A stretch of DNA of 34,771 nucleotides from a virus, in IMG/VR virus record IMGVR_UViG_3300021376_000186, positions 1 through 34,771 of that record; one strand, given 5' to 3'. Below the pieces are notes generated by a model. It made no database searches and was not told the DNA's origin. It saw only the letters and a list, made by a program, of their open reading frames with translations. How positions within the stretch are numbered: the first letter of the stretch is position 1; each line of letters opens with the position of its first letter. This document shows positions 10,379 through 20,821 of this stretch, one piece after another. Both the position numbers and the translations under genes were made by a program.

Positions 10379-13300
10379 ATGGCAAACGAGATAATTATTT
10401 ATGTTTCTTCGAAGGCTGATGTAAAGGGCCTCTTGGGCGCAGAGATGGCGGCAGATAAGTTGGTAAAAAGTCTTAGTCAATACCCCGATGTCGCAGATGA
10501 GATCAATAAGACTCCAATGAGGGTTAAGATTGAAGCAACTAAAGGCGGGAATGTAAGAATTGCAGAGATTACGGAACAGATTAACGATTTAAATGACGCA
10601 GATACTAGACGTTTAAAAATAATTTCCAAAACTGCTAGTGTAGAAAAAGATTCACTTATTAGCAAAAGACAACTTCTTTCGGTCCTAACACAACAGAAGA
10701 ATAGTGTTAAAGCTGGGACTGAAGCATTTAGAGAACTAGATGGGGCTCTAAAGCGTGTCAAGCTGGAAGTTCTTGAAGCGCAGGGCGTGCAAAACGGTAG
10801 TATTGCTCAAATAGAAGCCATTAATTCACAGTACAGACAACAGCAACGTGAATTGAATAATACCGCAGAGACATATAACAATTTACAGGACAAAATACGG
10901 GAGAATGAACAAGCAATTAGGACCCTGCAAGGTGTTCAAAAAGGTAGTAGAACGGATCTAGTAGCTACTATACGTTTACTGGAGCAGCAACGTGATGCAA
11001 TTAATCCAGCTACCGACAGAGGAAGATTTGATGATTTATCAAAAGAAATAGACGGTCTAAAGGGCGAACTTGCGGGTTTAGATGGTCCATTAAAAAACTT
11101 TAATAAAATAGTTGATGGCGTTGCTCGATTGAGAGTTGTTTTCGATTCGCTAAATGGTGCGATAAGGATAATTAACGGAACTATCTCGATTTTTGTTAAT
11201 AGATTAAAGCAAATAGAGGCATTTCAATTAGCATTGCGAAATGTTGGATTTGCGGCCTCTAAGGCAAATGTGGCATTACAAAAAAGCTCTGATATAGCAT
11301 TGAAACTTGGCGCACCACTTCAAAGTGTTGAACAGTCTTATAGAAGGATGATTCCTTCGTTGGTATCACTTGGAATCGAATCAAACAAGAGTGATGCATT
11401 TATTGAGTCGTTGACAGCAAGAACGCAAATTCTAGGCTTAAACTCTGAACAGACTGGGCGATATGTTGAAGCATTTGCTCAGGTGTTGGCAAAAGGCAAA
11501 CTTTCGGGAGAGGAATTAAATCAGCAGATCTCTGAACTTGACGGTAAGCTTCGATCTGATTTAGCTCAATCGCTTGGTATTAGCACCACTAAATTCGTTG
11601 AATTGGTTGAAGCGGGACAGATAGGAGCAAATACATTTGTAGACGCTTTCATCAAATCAGCAAATGGAGCCGATGTACTTGCTGCTAATGTAAAAAATGG
11701 AACTGCTACAATTCAACAGTTACAAAATATTCTTGGTACTATCAATACTAAAAACATAGAAGTTCTTTCTTTGCAATTTGAGTCATTATTTAAAGCAGTT
11801 TTACAAACACAAGTAGCTTTCGCAAAATTGGTCAGCGTTTTAATTAACAGTCCTGTTTTCATATTGATTGCAGGAATCGTTAGAGATTTAGTAGAAGGAT
11901 TTCTTTCATACCAAAGAGCGACTCTGGGATTAGTTACTTCTCTAATTAATCTTCTTCGTCCTTTAAATGATGTTTTATTCAAATTGGAAGAGCTCACCGG
12001 AATCGCCTCTGGAGTAGCTAAGGCAGTTGGTGTATTATTTGGGTTACTACTCACCTCTTCCGCTTTATTTTTGTTCGCCAAAGGTTTAGGAGCACTTAAA
12101 GGGGCCTTTGCGGCTCTTGGAGGAGGGATCATAATTAAAGCAATTACCAGTCTTCAAATTTTTAGTCAAGTTGTCACCGCAATTAATTTAAACGGTCTAA
12201 TTGCTGGATTGAGATTATTAGGCGCAGCCTTTTTAAATTTTGCAATCTTAAAAATTGGCAATCTCTTCTTGGGAATTATCAAGGGGGGTGGTTCTTTCTT
12301 GGGTATCATCTTTAAAATTGTTGCGGCTTTGGGATTATTGAAAACTGCGCTAATAGTCGTTGCAACTGTAATAGGAACACAGTTAATCAGGTCACTTGTT
12401 GCAGGAAGAGAAGGATTTCGAAGAGCGACTGAGGCAACAGACGTAGCGACCAAAGCATTAGAAAACTTTAATAAAACTTATAACACATCAAATTTAAAAC
12501 CACCAACACTTCTAGATAAAATCACAAAGTCCTTTGAAGGATTTTTTGAAAACTTTTTGAATCAAGCCGGCCTAAGACGATTTAATGGATTTATGAGGGG
12601 ACTAGAAACGGCTCAACCCATTTTCCGTGCCTTTCAAAAGGAAATAAATAAATCAGGTGGAGAATTGAAGACTTTTAATGATCTTCAAAAGATAAATAGT
12701 CAGGATATTGTAAAAAACCAGGCAGCGCAGGATGGCTTATTAACCTCGTCCAAGGCGATACTTTCAGTGATTGAAGCGGAGATAGCATTGATGGAAAAAG
12801 AAAATCCAGCTATGACACAACAAATAAACATTTTAAAAAAAAGGGCGGAAACGGCGAAGGCAGAAATAAATCTTAGACAGACTAATATTAAAGCCTTGGA
12901 CGAGGAGATCGCAAGAAGAATTCTTAATGGTGAAATAATAGGCAGCAATGAGCAAAGAATACAGGCACTTGATGCTGGAATCTCCAAGATGGTAACACAG
13001 CAAAAAGATTTAGATGTAAGCATTCAGGCTAAAACCTATAAAGAATTAGCAAATAATATTATTACTGCTGAGCAGGCGCAGGCTAAAAATGCGGTCTCTA
13101 CAATTATTAGTAATAAATCCTTGATTCAAGCTTACAGAATACAACTACAGACACTAGAGGAAAGAAGAGTTACAAACGGTAAGTTGAATGCAGAAGAACA
13201 GTTGAAAGTTGATGAATTGAATTCAAAGATCCTACAAGCTACCGCTGAGGAAGCGCAGGCTTACGGACAACTTAAACAAGCCATTACAGATGCATTCACA

Positions 13301-14620
13301 AAAGGCATACAAGACGCCCAACGGCTTGCGGATGTTGCTATAACTGCTGCTGGCAACATTAAAAGTGCTTTTGATTCTATTAGTCAAACTGCTGTCAGTG
13401 GAATACAGGCAGGACTTAGTGTTATATCCGCAATATCATCAGCAATTCAAGCTGATGCCGATAGAGCACTTCAGGCAAGTATTGCTGATCTAGAAGCAGT
13501 TGGACTGCAGGGAATTGATTTTGAAATAGCAAAAGCAAAACTTCAAGCAGAAGCTGATGCCAAAAAGAAAGCCGCTCTTGAGACTGAGCTTCGATTACGT
13601 TCGCAAATGTCTAATATTGAATTTGAAATTGAAAGCATCAGGATTGAGGTTGCCAAAAGAGTCGCGATTACAGAGGCGAGAATAGCCCAGCAAAGATTAG
13701 CGGCTGAGGCTGCGATTGCTAAGGCTAGAGGACAAGATGATTTAGCTCAAGCATTAACGAACGCAGCTCAATTGCAAAACCAAGTTATCAGGGGCATCCA
13801 GATTGAGGCTGATCTAAATCAAAAAATTCTCTCATTTAAGAGGGACCAGGAAAGAGTTGCTATCGCTACCGCTGCTGCTGATGCGGGCATCCAGGGATTT
13901 GCAAATCTTGATCTTGGATCCTCTATAGGTCAACTTCAGCAATTTGCCGGACAGGCTAGATCTGCAGTTAATGAATTTGCTAATTTAACGGATGGTACCT
14001 TTGAACTTGGTCGAAATATTGATAGCACTGCGGTTCAGAAAGGGCAAGAGGAGGCCGACAAGATCAAAGAGAGTATCGACGCCGCCGCTGCGGCGGCAAC
14101 CAGTATGAGCGATAACTTTAAGGCGGCGGCGGAATCCATGAGTTCAATAACTGATAATTCCTTTACTCTTCTTAGAAACATAGAAGCGATGAATGCTTTT
14201 GCTTTTAATGCTCGAGCAACGGGTGGCCCAGTTACTGCCGGATCGCAATATACAATTAATGATGGCGGCGGGCGAGAGGCATTCTTGAATAAATTTGGTC
14301 GCATGAGCATGCTTCCGGCAGGACGCAATCTCCAGTGGACCGCTCCTACCTCCGGCTTGGTCATTCCGGCTAATTTGGTCTCTGACTATATGGCTAATGT
14401 CAGAGCAAAACAAATCAGTACTCTGAGTACAAGAAATCAATTCAATAATGGTGTTTCTGGGAATCTTATAACACATGTATCTACAAGTTCAAGTCGCAAT
14501 TCCTCAAGTGCTAACTCCAGAATTGTTAACAATGTAACAATTCAAAGTCAAAATCCAGTTGCGGATGCTTCAATGCTGATGACTCAAATACAGAAGATCA
14601 AATCGCGGAGGAGAAGATGA
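10379..14620 (+). CDS. tail tape-measure protein (1413 aa)
   Basis: The longest gene here, in the position expected after the tube gene. Residues 1-370 are helical and Gln/Asn-rich with coiled-coil character. Hydrophobic segments lie near residues 484-500 (VSVLINSPVFILIAGIV), 548-577 (GVLFGLLLTSSALFLFA) and 636-670, typical of tape-measure proteins that are injected through the membrane. Residues 750-1200 are Ala/Lys/Gln coiled coil. The C-terminus has ARATGGPVTAGSQYTINDGG, a common tape-measure end motif. Length sets the tail length. The ATG at 10379 is preferred to a TTG at 10370. The stop overlaps the next start. Confidence 0.9.
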   Translation: MANEIIIYVSSKADVKGLLGAEMAADKLVKSLSQYPDVADEINKTPMRVKIEATKGGNVRIAEITEQINDLNDADTRRLKIISKTASVEKDSLISKRQLLSVLTQQKNSVKAGTEAFRELDGALKRVKLEVLEAQGVQNGSIAQIEAINSQYRQQQRELNNTAETYNNLQDKIRENEQAIRTLQGVQKGSRTDLVATIRLLEQQRDAINPATDRGRFDDLSKEIDGLKGELAGLDGPLKNFNKIVDGVARLRVVFDSLNGAIRIINGTISIFVNRLKQIEAFQLALRNVGFAASKANVALQKSSDIALKLGAPLQSVEQSYRRMIPSLVSLGIESNKSDAFIESLTARTQILGLNSEQTGRYVEAFAQVLAKGKLSGEELNQQISELDGKLRSDLAQSLGISTTKFVELVEAGQIGANTFVDAFIKSANGADVLAANVKNGTATIQQLQNILGTINTKNIEVLSLQFESLFKAVLQTQVAFAKLVSVLINSPVFILIAGIVRDLVEGFLSYQRATLGLVTSLINLLRPLNDVLFKLEELTGIASGVAKAVGVLFGLLLTSSALFLFAKGLGALKGAFAALGGGIIIKAITSLQIFSQVVTAINLNGLIAGLRLLGAAFLNFAILKIGNLFLGIIKGGGSFLGIIFKIVAALGLLKTALIVVATVIGTQLIRSLVAGREGFRRATEATDVATKALENFNKTYNTSNLKPPTLLDKITKSFEGFFENFLNQAGLRRFNGFMRGLETAQPIFRAFQKEINKSGGELKTFNDLQKINSQDIVKNQAAQDGLLTSSKAILSVIEAEIALMEKENPAMTQQINILKKRAETAKAEINLRQTNIKALDEEIARRILNGEIIGSNEQRIQALDAGISKMVTQQKDLDVSIQAKTYKELANNIITAEQAQAKNAVSTIISNKSLIQAYRIQLQTLEERRVTNGKLNAEEQLKVDELNSKILQATAEEAQAYGQLKQAITDAFTKGIQDAQRLADVAITAAGNIKSAFDSISQTAVSGIQAGLSVISAISSAIQADADRALQASIADLEAVGLQGIDFEIAKAKLQAEADAKKKAALETELRLRSQMSNIEFEIESIRIEVAKRVAITEARIAQQRLAAEAAIAKARGQDDLAQALTNAAQLQNQVIRGIQIEADLNQKILSFKRDQERVAIATAAADAGIQGFANLDLGSSIGQLQQFAGQARSAVNEFANLTDGTFELGRNIDSTAVQKGQEEADKIKESIDAAAAAATSMSDNFKAAAESMSSITDNSFTLLRNIEAMNAFAFNARATGGPVTAGSQYTINDGGGREAFLNKFGRMSMLPAGRNLQWTAPTSGLVIPANLVSDYMANVRAKQISTLSTRNQFNNGVSGNLITHVSTSSSRNSSSANSRIVNNVTIQSQNPVADASMLMTQIQKIKSRRRR

Positions 14621-15078
14621 TGGCCATAGGTACATTTAGGTTGCAATACACATCAAATGCCAGCAATTTATATCAGATTGATTTCAGGCATTTTCTTGAC
14701 GAAGAAATACCAAGAAAAACGCTAGGACAGACTAATATTAATTTTTCTGTGTTGGGTGTTCCTTATGGTGTAGGCCCCGCTGTAACACAGCCTAGTATCT
14801 GGACAGTAAATTGCGCACTAGAAAATAAAGTTACAAGTTTTGCCCTTAAGAATTCAGCCTCCTATAACGAAGTCCGTTTACTGAAGGAATTATATTTAGC
14901 TTGGGATACTGATAGGGCAAACGGTCTTGCTGCCAAATGTGTACTAACTGATGGGTTGCTATCATTTGGTTCTTCATATGTGGCCGATGTATGGTTCTCT
15001 GAGCCGCCTGTTTATTCGTTAATCTCTAGTTACGCTTCCAAGTATATTAACGTCGTCATGGGTCTTACAGAGGTGTAA
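14617..15078 (+). CDS. putative distal tail / minor tail protein (153 aa)
   Basis: A beta-rich protein of 153 residues (GTFRLQYTSNASNLYQIDFR) starting at ATG 14617, which overlaps the tape-measure stop by four bases; GGAGGAG lies three bases upstream, so a second ATG at 14620 may be used instead. The gene after the tape measure usually encodes the distal tail ring or an upper baseplate part, and size is compatible with the small version. No signature residues are visible, so the role is inferred from position. Confidence 0.5.
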   Translation: MMAIGTFRLQYTSNASNLYQIDFRHFLDEEIPRKTLGQTNINFSVLGVPYGVGPAVTQPSIWTVNCALENKVTSFALKNSASYNEVRLLKELYLAWDTDRANGLAAKCVLTDGLLSFGSSYVADVWFSEPPVYSLISSYASKYINVVMGLTEV

Positions 15079-17450
15079 TGGGTTACCTTCCTGTTAATAC
15101 TGCTGGTATTAGATTAATGATAGATGGAGTTAATTACTCCAACGAATTAATTTCTTTTGATGTATCAGATGATTCGATTATTGGATCATCGATTATAACG
15201 ACCAATGGCACGATTGTATTAGCTCAAACCCCAACGGGTCTAGCCGTCAACGACTACAATAATTCTGTATTTTATACTGGACAGATAGTAGAATTAGATA
15301 TCAAGCAGCCAAATGGTGAATTTGTAAGGCACCCACGAGGGTACTTAATTGTTAAGAGTTCTAATTATAATACGGAGTCAAAAGAAATAACCATCGATGT
15401 TGGATGTTGTCTTTCTTTAGCCTTGAATTACGAAGATTTAATCAAAGATGATCCAGCAAATCCAAATTTTATCACTCAATTAAAGTCCTTTACTGACGCA
15501 AATTATTACAATAAATTACCTGCTGATCAGGAATACGATGCAAATGTTATTGCCAACCTTTTGACGGCTGAAGGTGCATGCATTTATCAAGATAGATGGG
15601 GATATATACAAAAAATAAATATTTTTGGTTCAAGTGGTATTCTTGCATCTAATGTAACAAGCAATTATAAATTTACGGCATCTGATGTCCAGACATGTTT
15701 ATCCTTAACACCCCAAGCAGATGAGCAGTCAACCGTCCAGGCCGTAAGGGTTACCTTTGATTATGATCTTTTCGGTAGAGGTGAGGGTACTAATTTTACG
15801 CCTTATACAACTGATGCTGAATATACTGCTGCAAACACTTGCGATGCTTCCGGTACTAGTGATGTCGACGAGGATATTGCGATAGCACAAGTTGAAAATC
15901 CTTCGTACGAATTTATTACTACAAGGTCTGAATTTATTACAAGCGAAACAGTAACGATAACAACCAAAAAATACAATGGGCCTGGTAAACAGATATCCCA
16001 AGATAGAGTAGAGGTATGGGTTACGAAAAGAGATTATCTGCGTGACTATTTTACCGCGTATGTAGAGTATTTACAAAACAATCCAGTAAACCCTAGTGAT
16101 ACTACTGAATCTATTGTTCTTGCTGCTGAAAACATTTTTCATCTTCACTCAATTTTGACAAGTCTTACTGTAACTGACTATTATTATGGCTCTGGTGGTG
16201 AGCAAATAAAACAAATAAAATCAGATTCTACGTTGGGAGCGGCCTGGGAAGAAACCGAAGCTGTTATCGAAAGTATTGCTGGACCTACTGGATCACTTGC
16301 GAATGCATCTTATTGGTTTAGTGTATGGTCGCGTGTAGCACAACAAAGTACAACGACCAACCTTTATTTTCCAACTTATACGGAAGAAATAGTTGTCGAA
16401 TATGACTACCAAGCCCAAGCCACCGGAGATCCTTGGTACAAAAAAACAATCAGGAGATCCGGAGGTAATCTTGCAAATCCTGACCAGCAGGATTACATGA
16501 AAGATCTTGATGAATGCGCCCCAGAAGATCAACGTACAGAAAATAGAGAATATATTGCTAGAGAAAACCTAGCATTACCAACTGGACTTCCTTACATCAC
16601 TTTTTCGAACAATGGATTAAGCGGTCTTCAGGTAAATAGATTTGAAATTATAGAAGATTACACTTATCCATTAAGCTATGCAGAAGCCAAGAGCCTGGAA
16701 AGTGAAACATCTTATAAAAACCATGTAGACAAATATGCTTTAATTACTTTAGCCAAAACCACTCTTGATCGATATGGCTTTACAATTCAAGAAGCTCTGA
16801 GAGCCGAATTTTACTCCTGGTATCCGGGATACCCATATAGATTATTGTTGGAAAGCGAAAATAGAGCATTTTACATGAGGATTACTGGGGCAACCTGGAG
16901 TGTTAATCAAAATGAAGCTGTTTGTTCATTTGAGAGCATGATGGTGTCTGAATATAGCGGACATGCAGGCTATCCAACTCTCTCGAACTCACAATTACAG
17001 TATTTATTACCAGAGGTTATCTCAGCAACTTCTTCTAACAACAGCATTGCCAATCATGAAGCCACTTTGGGTAATTCAGTTAGGTCTGTTACTGTTACTG
17101 TTACGCCTAGCCCTAGTCCAACGCCTCCTCCCAGCCCTGTTTCTGTTGCTGTAACAAGCCTGCCGACAATCAACCCCGTTTTACTGAAGCCTTTACTTTC
17201 AATTGCACAGCCAATTGTATTCACCCTGCCTGTTCGTCCCTCTATCGTCGCAGCTAGCCTCATACCATTAACCCCGACCCCTGGTCCGGTTGCTATTCAG
17301 TTCAACCTTCCGATTACCTTGAGCTTCAGTTCGATACCAATCAACTTTGGTACAATCACTGCTCCAATAAATTCCTTGAACATGGGAACAATTCTTACTC
17401 CAAATACACAAGCAATTAATCTCGGTACAATCACTGCCCCCACTCTTTGA
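15078..17450 (+). CDS. large baseplate / tail hub protein (790 aa)
   Basis: A 790-residue protein that starts on the last base of the previous stop. Residues 1-560 are mixed alpha/beta with an N-terminal part resembling a tail-hub domain (VNTAGIRLMIDGVNYSNELI, VELDIKQPNGEFVRHPRGYL). From about residue 675 there is a Pro/Thr-rich linker (VTVTPSPSPTPPPSPVSVAV), followed by a tail of short imperfect repeats (INFGTITAPIN, MGTILTPN, INLGTITAPT). This resembles baseplate hub or tail-tip proteins that carry a flexible stalk. No lytic domain is evident. Confidence 0.6.
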   Translation: MGYLPVNTAGIRLMIDGVNYSNELISFDVSDDSIIGSSIITTNGTIVLAQTPTGLAVNDYNNSVFYTGQIVELDIKQPNGEFVRHPRGYLIVKSSNYNTESKEITIDVGCCLSLALNYEDLIKDDPANPNFITQLKSFTDANYYNKLPADQEYDANVIANLLTAEGACIYQDRWGYIQKINIFGSSGILASNVTSNYKFTASDVQTCLSLTPQADEQSTVQAVRVTFDYDLFGRGEGTNFTPYTTDAEYTAANTCDASGTSDVDEDIAIAQVENPSYEFITTRSEFITSETVTITTKKYNGPGKQISQDRVEVWVTKRDYLRDYFTAYVEYLQNNPVNPSDTTESIVLAAENIFHLHSILTSLTVTDYYYGSGGEQIKQIKSDSTLGAAWEETEAVIESIAGPTGSLANASYWFSVWSRVAQQSTTTNLYFPTYTEEIVVEYDYQAQATGDPWYKKTIRRSGGNLANPDQQDYMKDLDECAPEDQRTENREYIARENLALPTGLPYITFSNNGLSGLQVNRFEIIEDYTYPLSYAEAKSLESETSYKNHVDKYALITLAKTTLDRYGFTIQEALRAEFYSWYPGYPYRLLLESENRAFYMRITGATWSVNQNEAVCSFESMMVSEYSGHAGYPTLSNSQLQYLLPEVISATSSNNSIANHEATLGNSVRSVTVTVTPSPSPTPPPSPVSVAVTSLPTINPVLLKPLLSIAQPIVFTLPVRPSIVAASLIPLTPTPGPVAIQFNLPITLSFSSIPINFGTITAPINSLNMGTILTPNTQAINLGTITAPTL

Positions 17451-17453
17451 TTT

Positions 17454-17464
17454 ATGGAATACTA
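17454..17464 (+). promoter_or_regulatory. TAGGAATA-like intergenic motif
   Basis: ATGGAATACTA follows the stop of the hub gene by three bases and lies 20 bases before the next start, as with the copy at 7434-7444. Confidence 0.3.
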
Positions 17465-17483
17465 GGCGGAATTTAGGGACCAG

Positions 17484-18203
17484 ATGGCTATCATAAGTGC
17501 GGAGGAGCTGAATAATCAGGTTGTAGATCTGTATACTGGTACTGATTATTTTTACGGTCTTCTTCTGAATGCACCCGGCACGACCTTCACTGGTGCTAGC
17601 ACGCTTGAAGATGTACTGGCCTTTGAGGTAAATTCAAGCATCGGTGGTTACGAAAGACAAGAGTTTTATTATGTTTCTGGCGATATAAATACATATAGCG
17701 GTGGTGTATCGGTTGACGCCAAAAGAATTACTTTTACCAATAATGCAATTGCCGGACCGTCTACCAATTGGGACGTTACCCATGTAGCAGTGATTCGATC
17801 GCCGTTAACGCTCTCTGCGAGTAATGTAAAGTCAAATTATTGCACCTTCAATCAATCTGCTACTGGTGTTGATATTGTAAGCAACAGACTGACTGTTTCC
17901 AGTACTACTTTTCTAGCAAATGGTTATGCTGCAATTGTTTATCCGGCCTCCGGTCAAAGCCTACCTGCAGGCATAACTGCCGATACAGTTTATTATGTTA
18001 AGGTTATATCCTCTGGTATTATTGAACTTTATACTACTTCCGCCTTGAGTACTATAGTGGATATTACTGGCGTTTCTGCAGGTATTGGATTTATCAAGAA
18101 CGCTAATGGTAATTTGTTTGGCACCTATGCTCTACCGTCTAGCGTGACTGTTGCCGGTACTCAAAGCGTGATTTATGATATAAGCGTTAAACAGGGTCAA
18201 TAA
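17484..18203 (+). CDS. putative tail fibre / structural protein (239 aa)
   Basis: A beta-rich Gly/Ser/Thr protein of 239 residues, with GGAG-like sequence inside the first codons but no upstream ribosome site. It contains LTVSSTTFLANGYAAIVYPA and VIYDISVKQGQ at the end, a style frequent in virion surface proteins with bound or repeated beta modules. It sits between the hub gene and further structural genes. No enzyme motif. Confidence 0.5.
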   Translation: MAIISAEELNNQVVDLYTGTDYFYGLLLNAPGTTFTGASTLEDVLAFEVNSSIGGYERQEFYYVSGDINTYSGGVSVDAKRITFTNNAIAGPSTNWDVTHVAVIRSPLTLSASNVKSNYCTFNQSATGVDIVSNRLTVSSTTFLANGYAAIVYPASGQSLPAGITADTVYYVKVISSGIIELYTTSALSTIVDITGVSAGIGFIKNANGNLFGTYALPSSVTVAGTQSVIYDISVKQGQ

Positions 18204-18205
18204 CT

Positions 18206-18502
18206 ATGGCGGATCCCCAGGGGATTATCACCAGGAATACTGATCTTCGTAAGAGCAACCGAGTAGGGGCTCAACCGGTATCCCTTAAAGATGGATTATA
18301 CAATGCATTGAATGGTGCAGAAGAAGGAGTGTATAATCATAAGGTTAGATGGCAGGGCTACAATAGTTCTAATAATCCTATAGTAAAGGCCTATGGGACT
18401 ACATTGGTTGTTGACCAAATCCATGGTTCTAAAGGCATTCCGAAAGGTACGGAAGTCGTATTAAGGGCATCTGAAGGATTTACTTCTATTGATTTTCGCT
18501 AA
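18206..18502 (+). CDS. small structural protein (98 aa)
   Basis: Starts two bases after the preceding stop and overlaps the next start by one base (TAATG), so it is translationally linked to both. The 98-residue product is basic at the N-terminus (RNTDLRKSNRVGAQPVSLKD) and beta-rich at the C-terminus (GTTLVVDQIHGSKGIPKGTE). I recognise no family. Its position suggests an adaptor between the hub and the large protein downstream. Confidence 0.5.
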   Translation: MADPQGIITRNTDLRKSNRVGAQPVSLKDGLYNALNGAEEGVYNHKVRWQGYNSSNNPIVKAYGTTLVVDQIHGSKGIPKGTEVVLRASEGFTSIDFR

Positions 18503-20775
18503 TGATCCCAATTCAATATTTAAATCGAATTCTTAATGATGCCTATAGAAGAGCAGAACTTGGCTCAAGGCGAAAGGTAGAACAAAACAAAAAAGCAAAT
18601 ACCAGAGGTTATAACAGTAACAATGACTTTGAGGCGAAGCCATCGACTGGCAGTAGCAGGAAAGTTGATTTTACTTATAATGCAGGGTTACCCAGAAATA
18701 GAAAAGTTGTCATTGATGATTTGGATGCAATCAGTAGTCAATCATCGGTAAAGAGAAAAAAACTAGAAGAATACAAAGAATTAGACAAATCATATAATTA
18801 TGAATATTTTCAAATCAGCAGAAGGGATGGCTTTTGCGCTATTTTGCGTATCGGCGTATTAAAAACCGCTACATCTGAAAGTCTGAGAGAAAAAACCAAG
18901 AGGATAAAAGCCAAAAGAAAAGCAAGTGATTCCCTAAAAAAAGATAAAATTATAGCACATATTGTTGTTTTAACATATGGAGCGGTTTGGGAGCCAGAAA
19001 ATATATTTGTAGATGGTGTACTCAAAGTTGGCTCTCTTAAATTTAACGAGCAGAACTGGACCAAGTTATTTACACCCGGACTTATTGATTCTATTTACCC
19101 CATTGGCAATAATCCAGGATCTTGCACTTCGATAAGATTTTGGGAGAAAAGTAGTATCATCGCGAATGGGATCGGGACATCCACCGGGGTATCTGAATTT
19201 CCATTAAATTTTGAAGAGTCATCTGGATCTTTATTTCCAAGTTTCGATTTACCTACTTATCCTTTTGATCGTCAATTTGTACTCGATCTTCATAAGGGGG
19301 TTTGCAATTTTGCTTACATAAGAAAAAATACACCAGCAGGCACCCCCGCAGACACAAAATTTTCTATTTTCAGTGAAAAAGACTCAAGTCATAAAATTTT
19401 ATATACAACCAATGTTTCTGGAGGTAGTCCAAAAGCAGAAAGTATTGGAGAGCTTATTTTTCATCGCTATGAACAATACAATATTGGCAGTAAGCGATAT
19501 ATCGATGCCCAGATTTCGTGGGGCGCTCCTTTGGTTATAGATCGGAATCAAACAGTAGTTACTGCGCAACAATATATTTTTACGGGATCTGGATTTACAG
19601 TTTTTGGAAGGCATATTTCGGATGGTGGTACGATTTTACCAAAAGGTTACACTTTTAGTGGAACAGGGCAAGCGGGTCTTCCCGCCTTCTCTCGAGGAGC
19701 AAATCAAGAACATACCAAGCTGGCTGTAATATTAGATGGAACAAATAGCACAGTATATGTGGCGAAGCAGGATAACACAGACCCAAGCTTGGCAGGCCCT
19801 GGGAATCAGTATAGCAGTAATGTATTTGTTTTGCCGGATTTTTCAGTGGAAGTTCATGGTGAAAAACTATGGTTAAATTATTATACGACAGTTAGTGGTG
19901 AACTTAAGCAGCCAATCCAAGCAAATGCATTGATTTGGAGTGATTGGAATAACCCTCATCCAATTCATAGCTTCACGGATCCGTATTGGAAAGTCTTTAT
20001 ACCACAAGGTCAATCAGTCTTCTATGTGATTGAAGACAATAGTGGAGCCAAAGATGAACAAAAATTATGTAGATGGTGTGTGTCGCAAAGAACCTCGTAT
20101 TCTTCATTTACTTATAGCTGGATAAAAAATGACTTTCTTGCTTTCAAAGATAATCCACTTTCTGGCGGGCTTGAGCTTAAGAGTGCAACAATTATCCTAA
20201 ATGTTCCAGGTGATCCAGAAGGTCACTATACGGTAAGCAGTGGCACTGGCTATTTAAGTGACACTTATTACTCAAATCTAACCGGTGGTTTACTACCTTT
20301 GCTTAGATATGCCGAAAGTTCTTATGCTTTACCTAACGAGAAAAAGATTACCGTCAAGCTCACGGAAGATGGAGACTTGTATGTTTGTCAACCTGGTAGC
20401 GACAGAGACTTTGGATCTACTGAGTTCAGTCCACTTGTCAAAAATGGGACTCCCGGAAAATTAATACCTTTCAAAACTGCAAATATTGCTGACAGACTTG
20501 AATTACCGGATACGTCTATATATCCGTCGGGTACCGGGGCACCCCTTTTCACATCTATGCCATTAGAAATTCAGACGATTCCCAGTTCCGCGCGGTCTGT
20601 TGCCACCATGTACTTTAAACCCGAGAATTATAATTTAACTGCTTCTTTAGGCATTATTTCCATGGGTGGCGCAAATTTCAATGGGAATATTGATGATACC
20701 CAGGTTTCTATTGACGATAGTTTGGACGTGTTTCAAACGGTTCAATATAAACGCAAAATTTATTATTATGGCTGA
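18502..20775 (+). CDS. large tail structural protein (757 aa)
   Basis: The first 160 residues are Lys/Arg/Asn-rich and probably helical (RNRKVVIDDLDAISSQSSVK), the remaining 600 beta-rich with many aromatic residues, as in receptor-binding or baseplate proteins. No collagen repeat, no lytic motif and no chaperone domain at the end. It is followed by a fibre gene with an Mtd-like N-terminus. A virion adsorption role is the best inference; specific homology cannot be claimed. Confidence 0.55.
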   Translation: MIPIQYLNRILNDAYRRAELGSRRKVEQNKKANTRGYNSNNDFEAKPSTGSSRKVDFTYNAGLPRNRKVVIDDLDAISSQSSVKRKKLEEYKELDKSYNYEYFQISRRDGFCAILRIGVLKTATSESLREKTKRIKAKRKASDSLKKDKIIAHIVVLTYGAVWEPENIFVDGVLKVGSLKFNEQNWTKLFTPGLIDSIYPIGNNPGSCTSIRFWEKSSIIANGIGTSTGVSEFPLNFEESSGSLFPSFDLPTYPFDRQFVLDLHKGVCNFAYIRKNTPAGTPADTKFSIFSEKDSSHKILYTTNVSGGSPKAESIGELIFHRYEQYNIGSKRYIDAQISWGAPLVIDRNQTVVTAQQYIFTGSGFTVFGRHISDGGTILPKGYTFSGTGQAGLPAFSRGANQEHTKLAVILDGTNSTVYVAKQDNTDPSLAGPGNQYSSNVFVLPDFSVEVHGEKLWLNYYTTVSGELKQPIQANALIWSDWNNPHPIHSFTDPYWKVFIPQGQSVFYVIEDNSGAKDEQKLCRWCVSQRTSYSSFTYSWIKNDFLAFKDNPLSGGLELKSATIILNVPGDPEGHYTVSSGTGYLSDTYYSNLTGGLLPLLRYAESSYALPNEKKITVKLTEDGDLYVCQPGSDRDFGSTEFSPLVKNGTPGKLIPFKTANIADRLELPDTSIYPSGTGAPLFTSMPLEIQTIPSSARSVATMYFKPENYNLTASLGIISMGGANFNGNIDDTQVSIDDSLDVFQTVQYKRKIYYYG

Positions 20776-20821
20776 TCTTAATTATACAGCAAAGGTAAAC
20801 TAAACTGCTTTCAAAAAGACC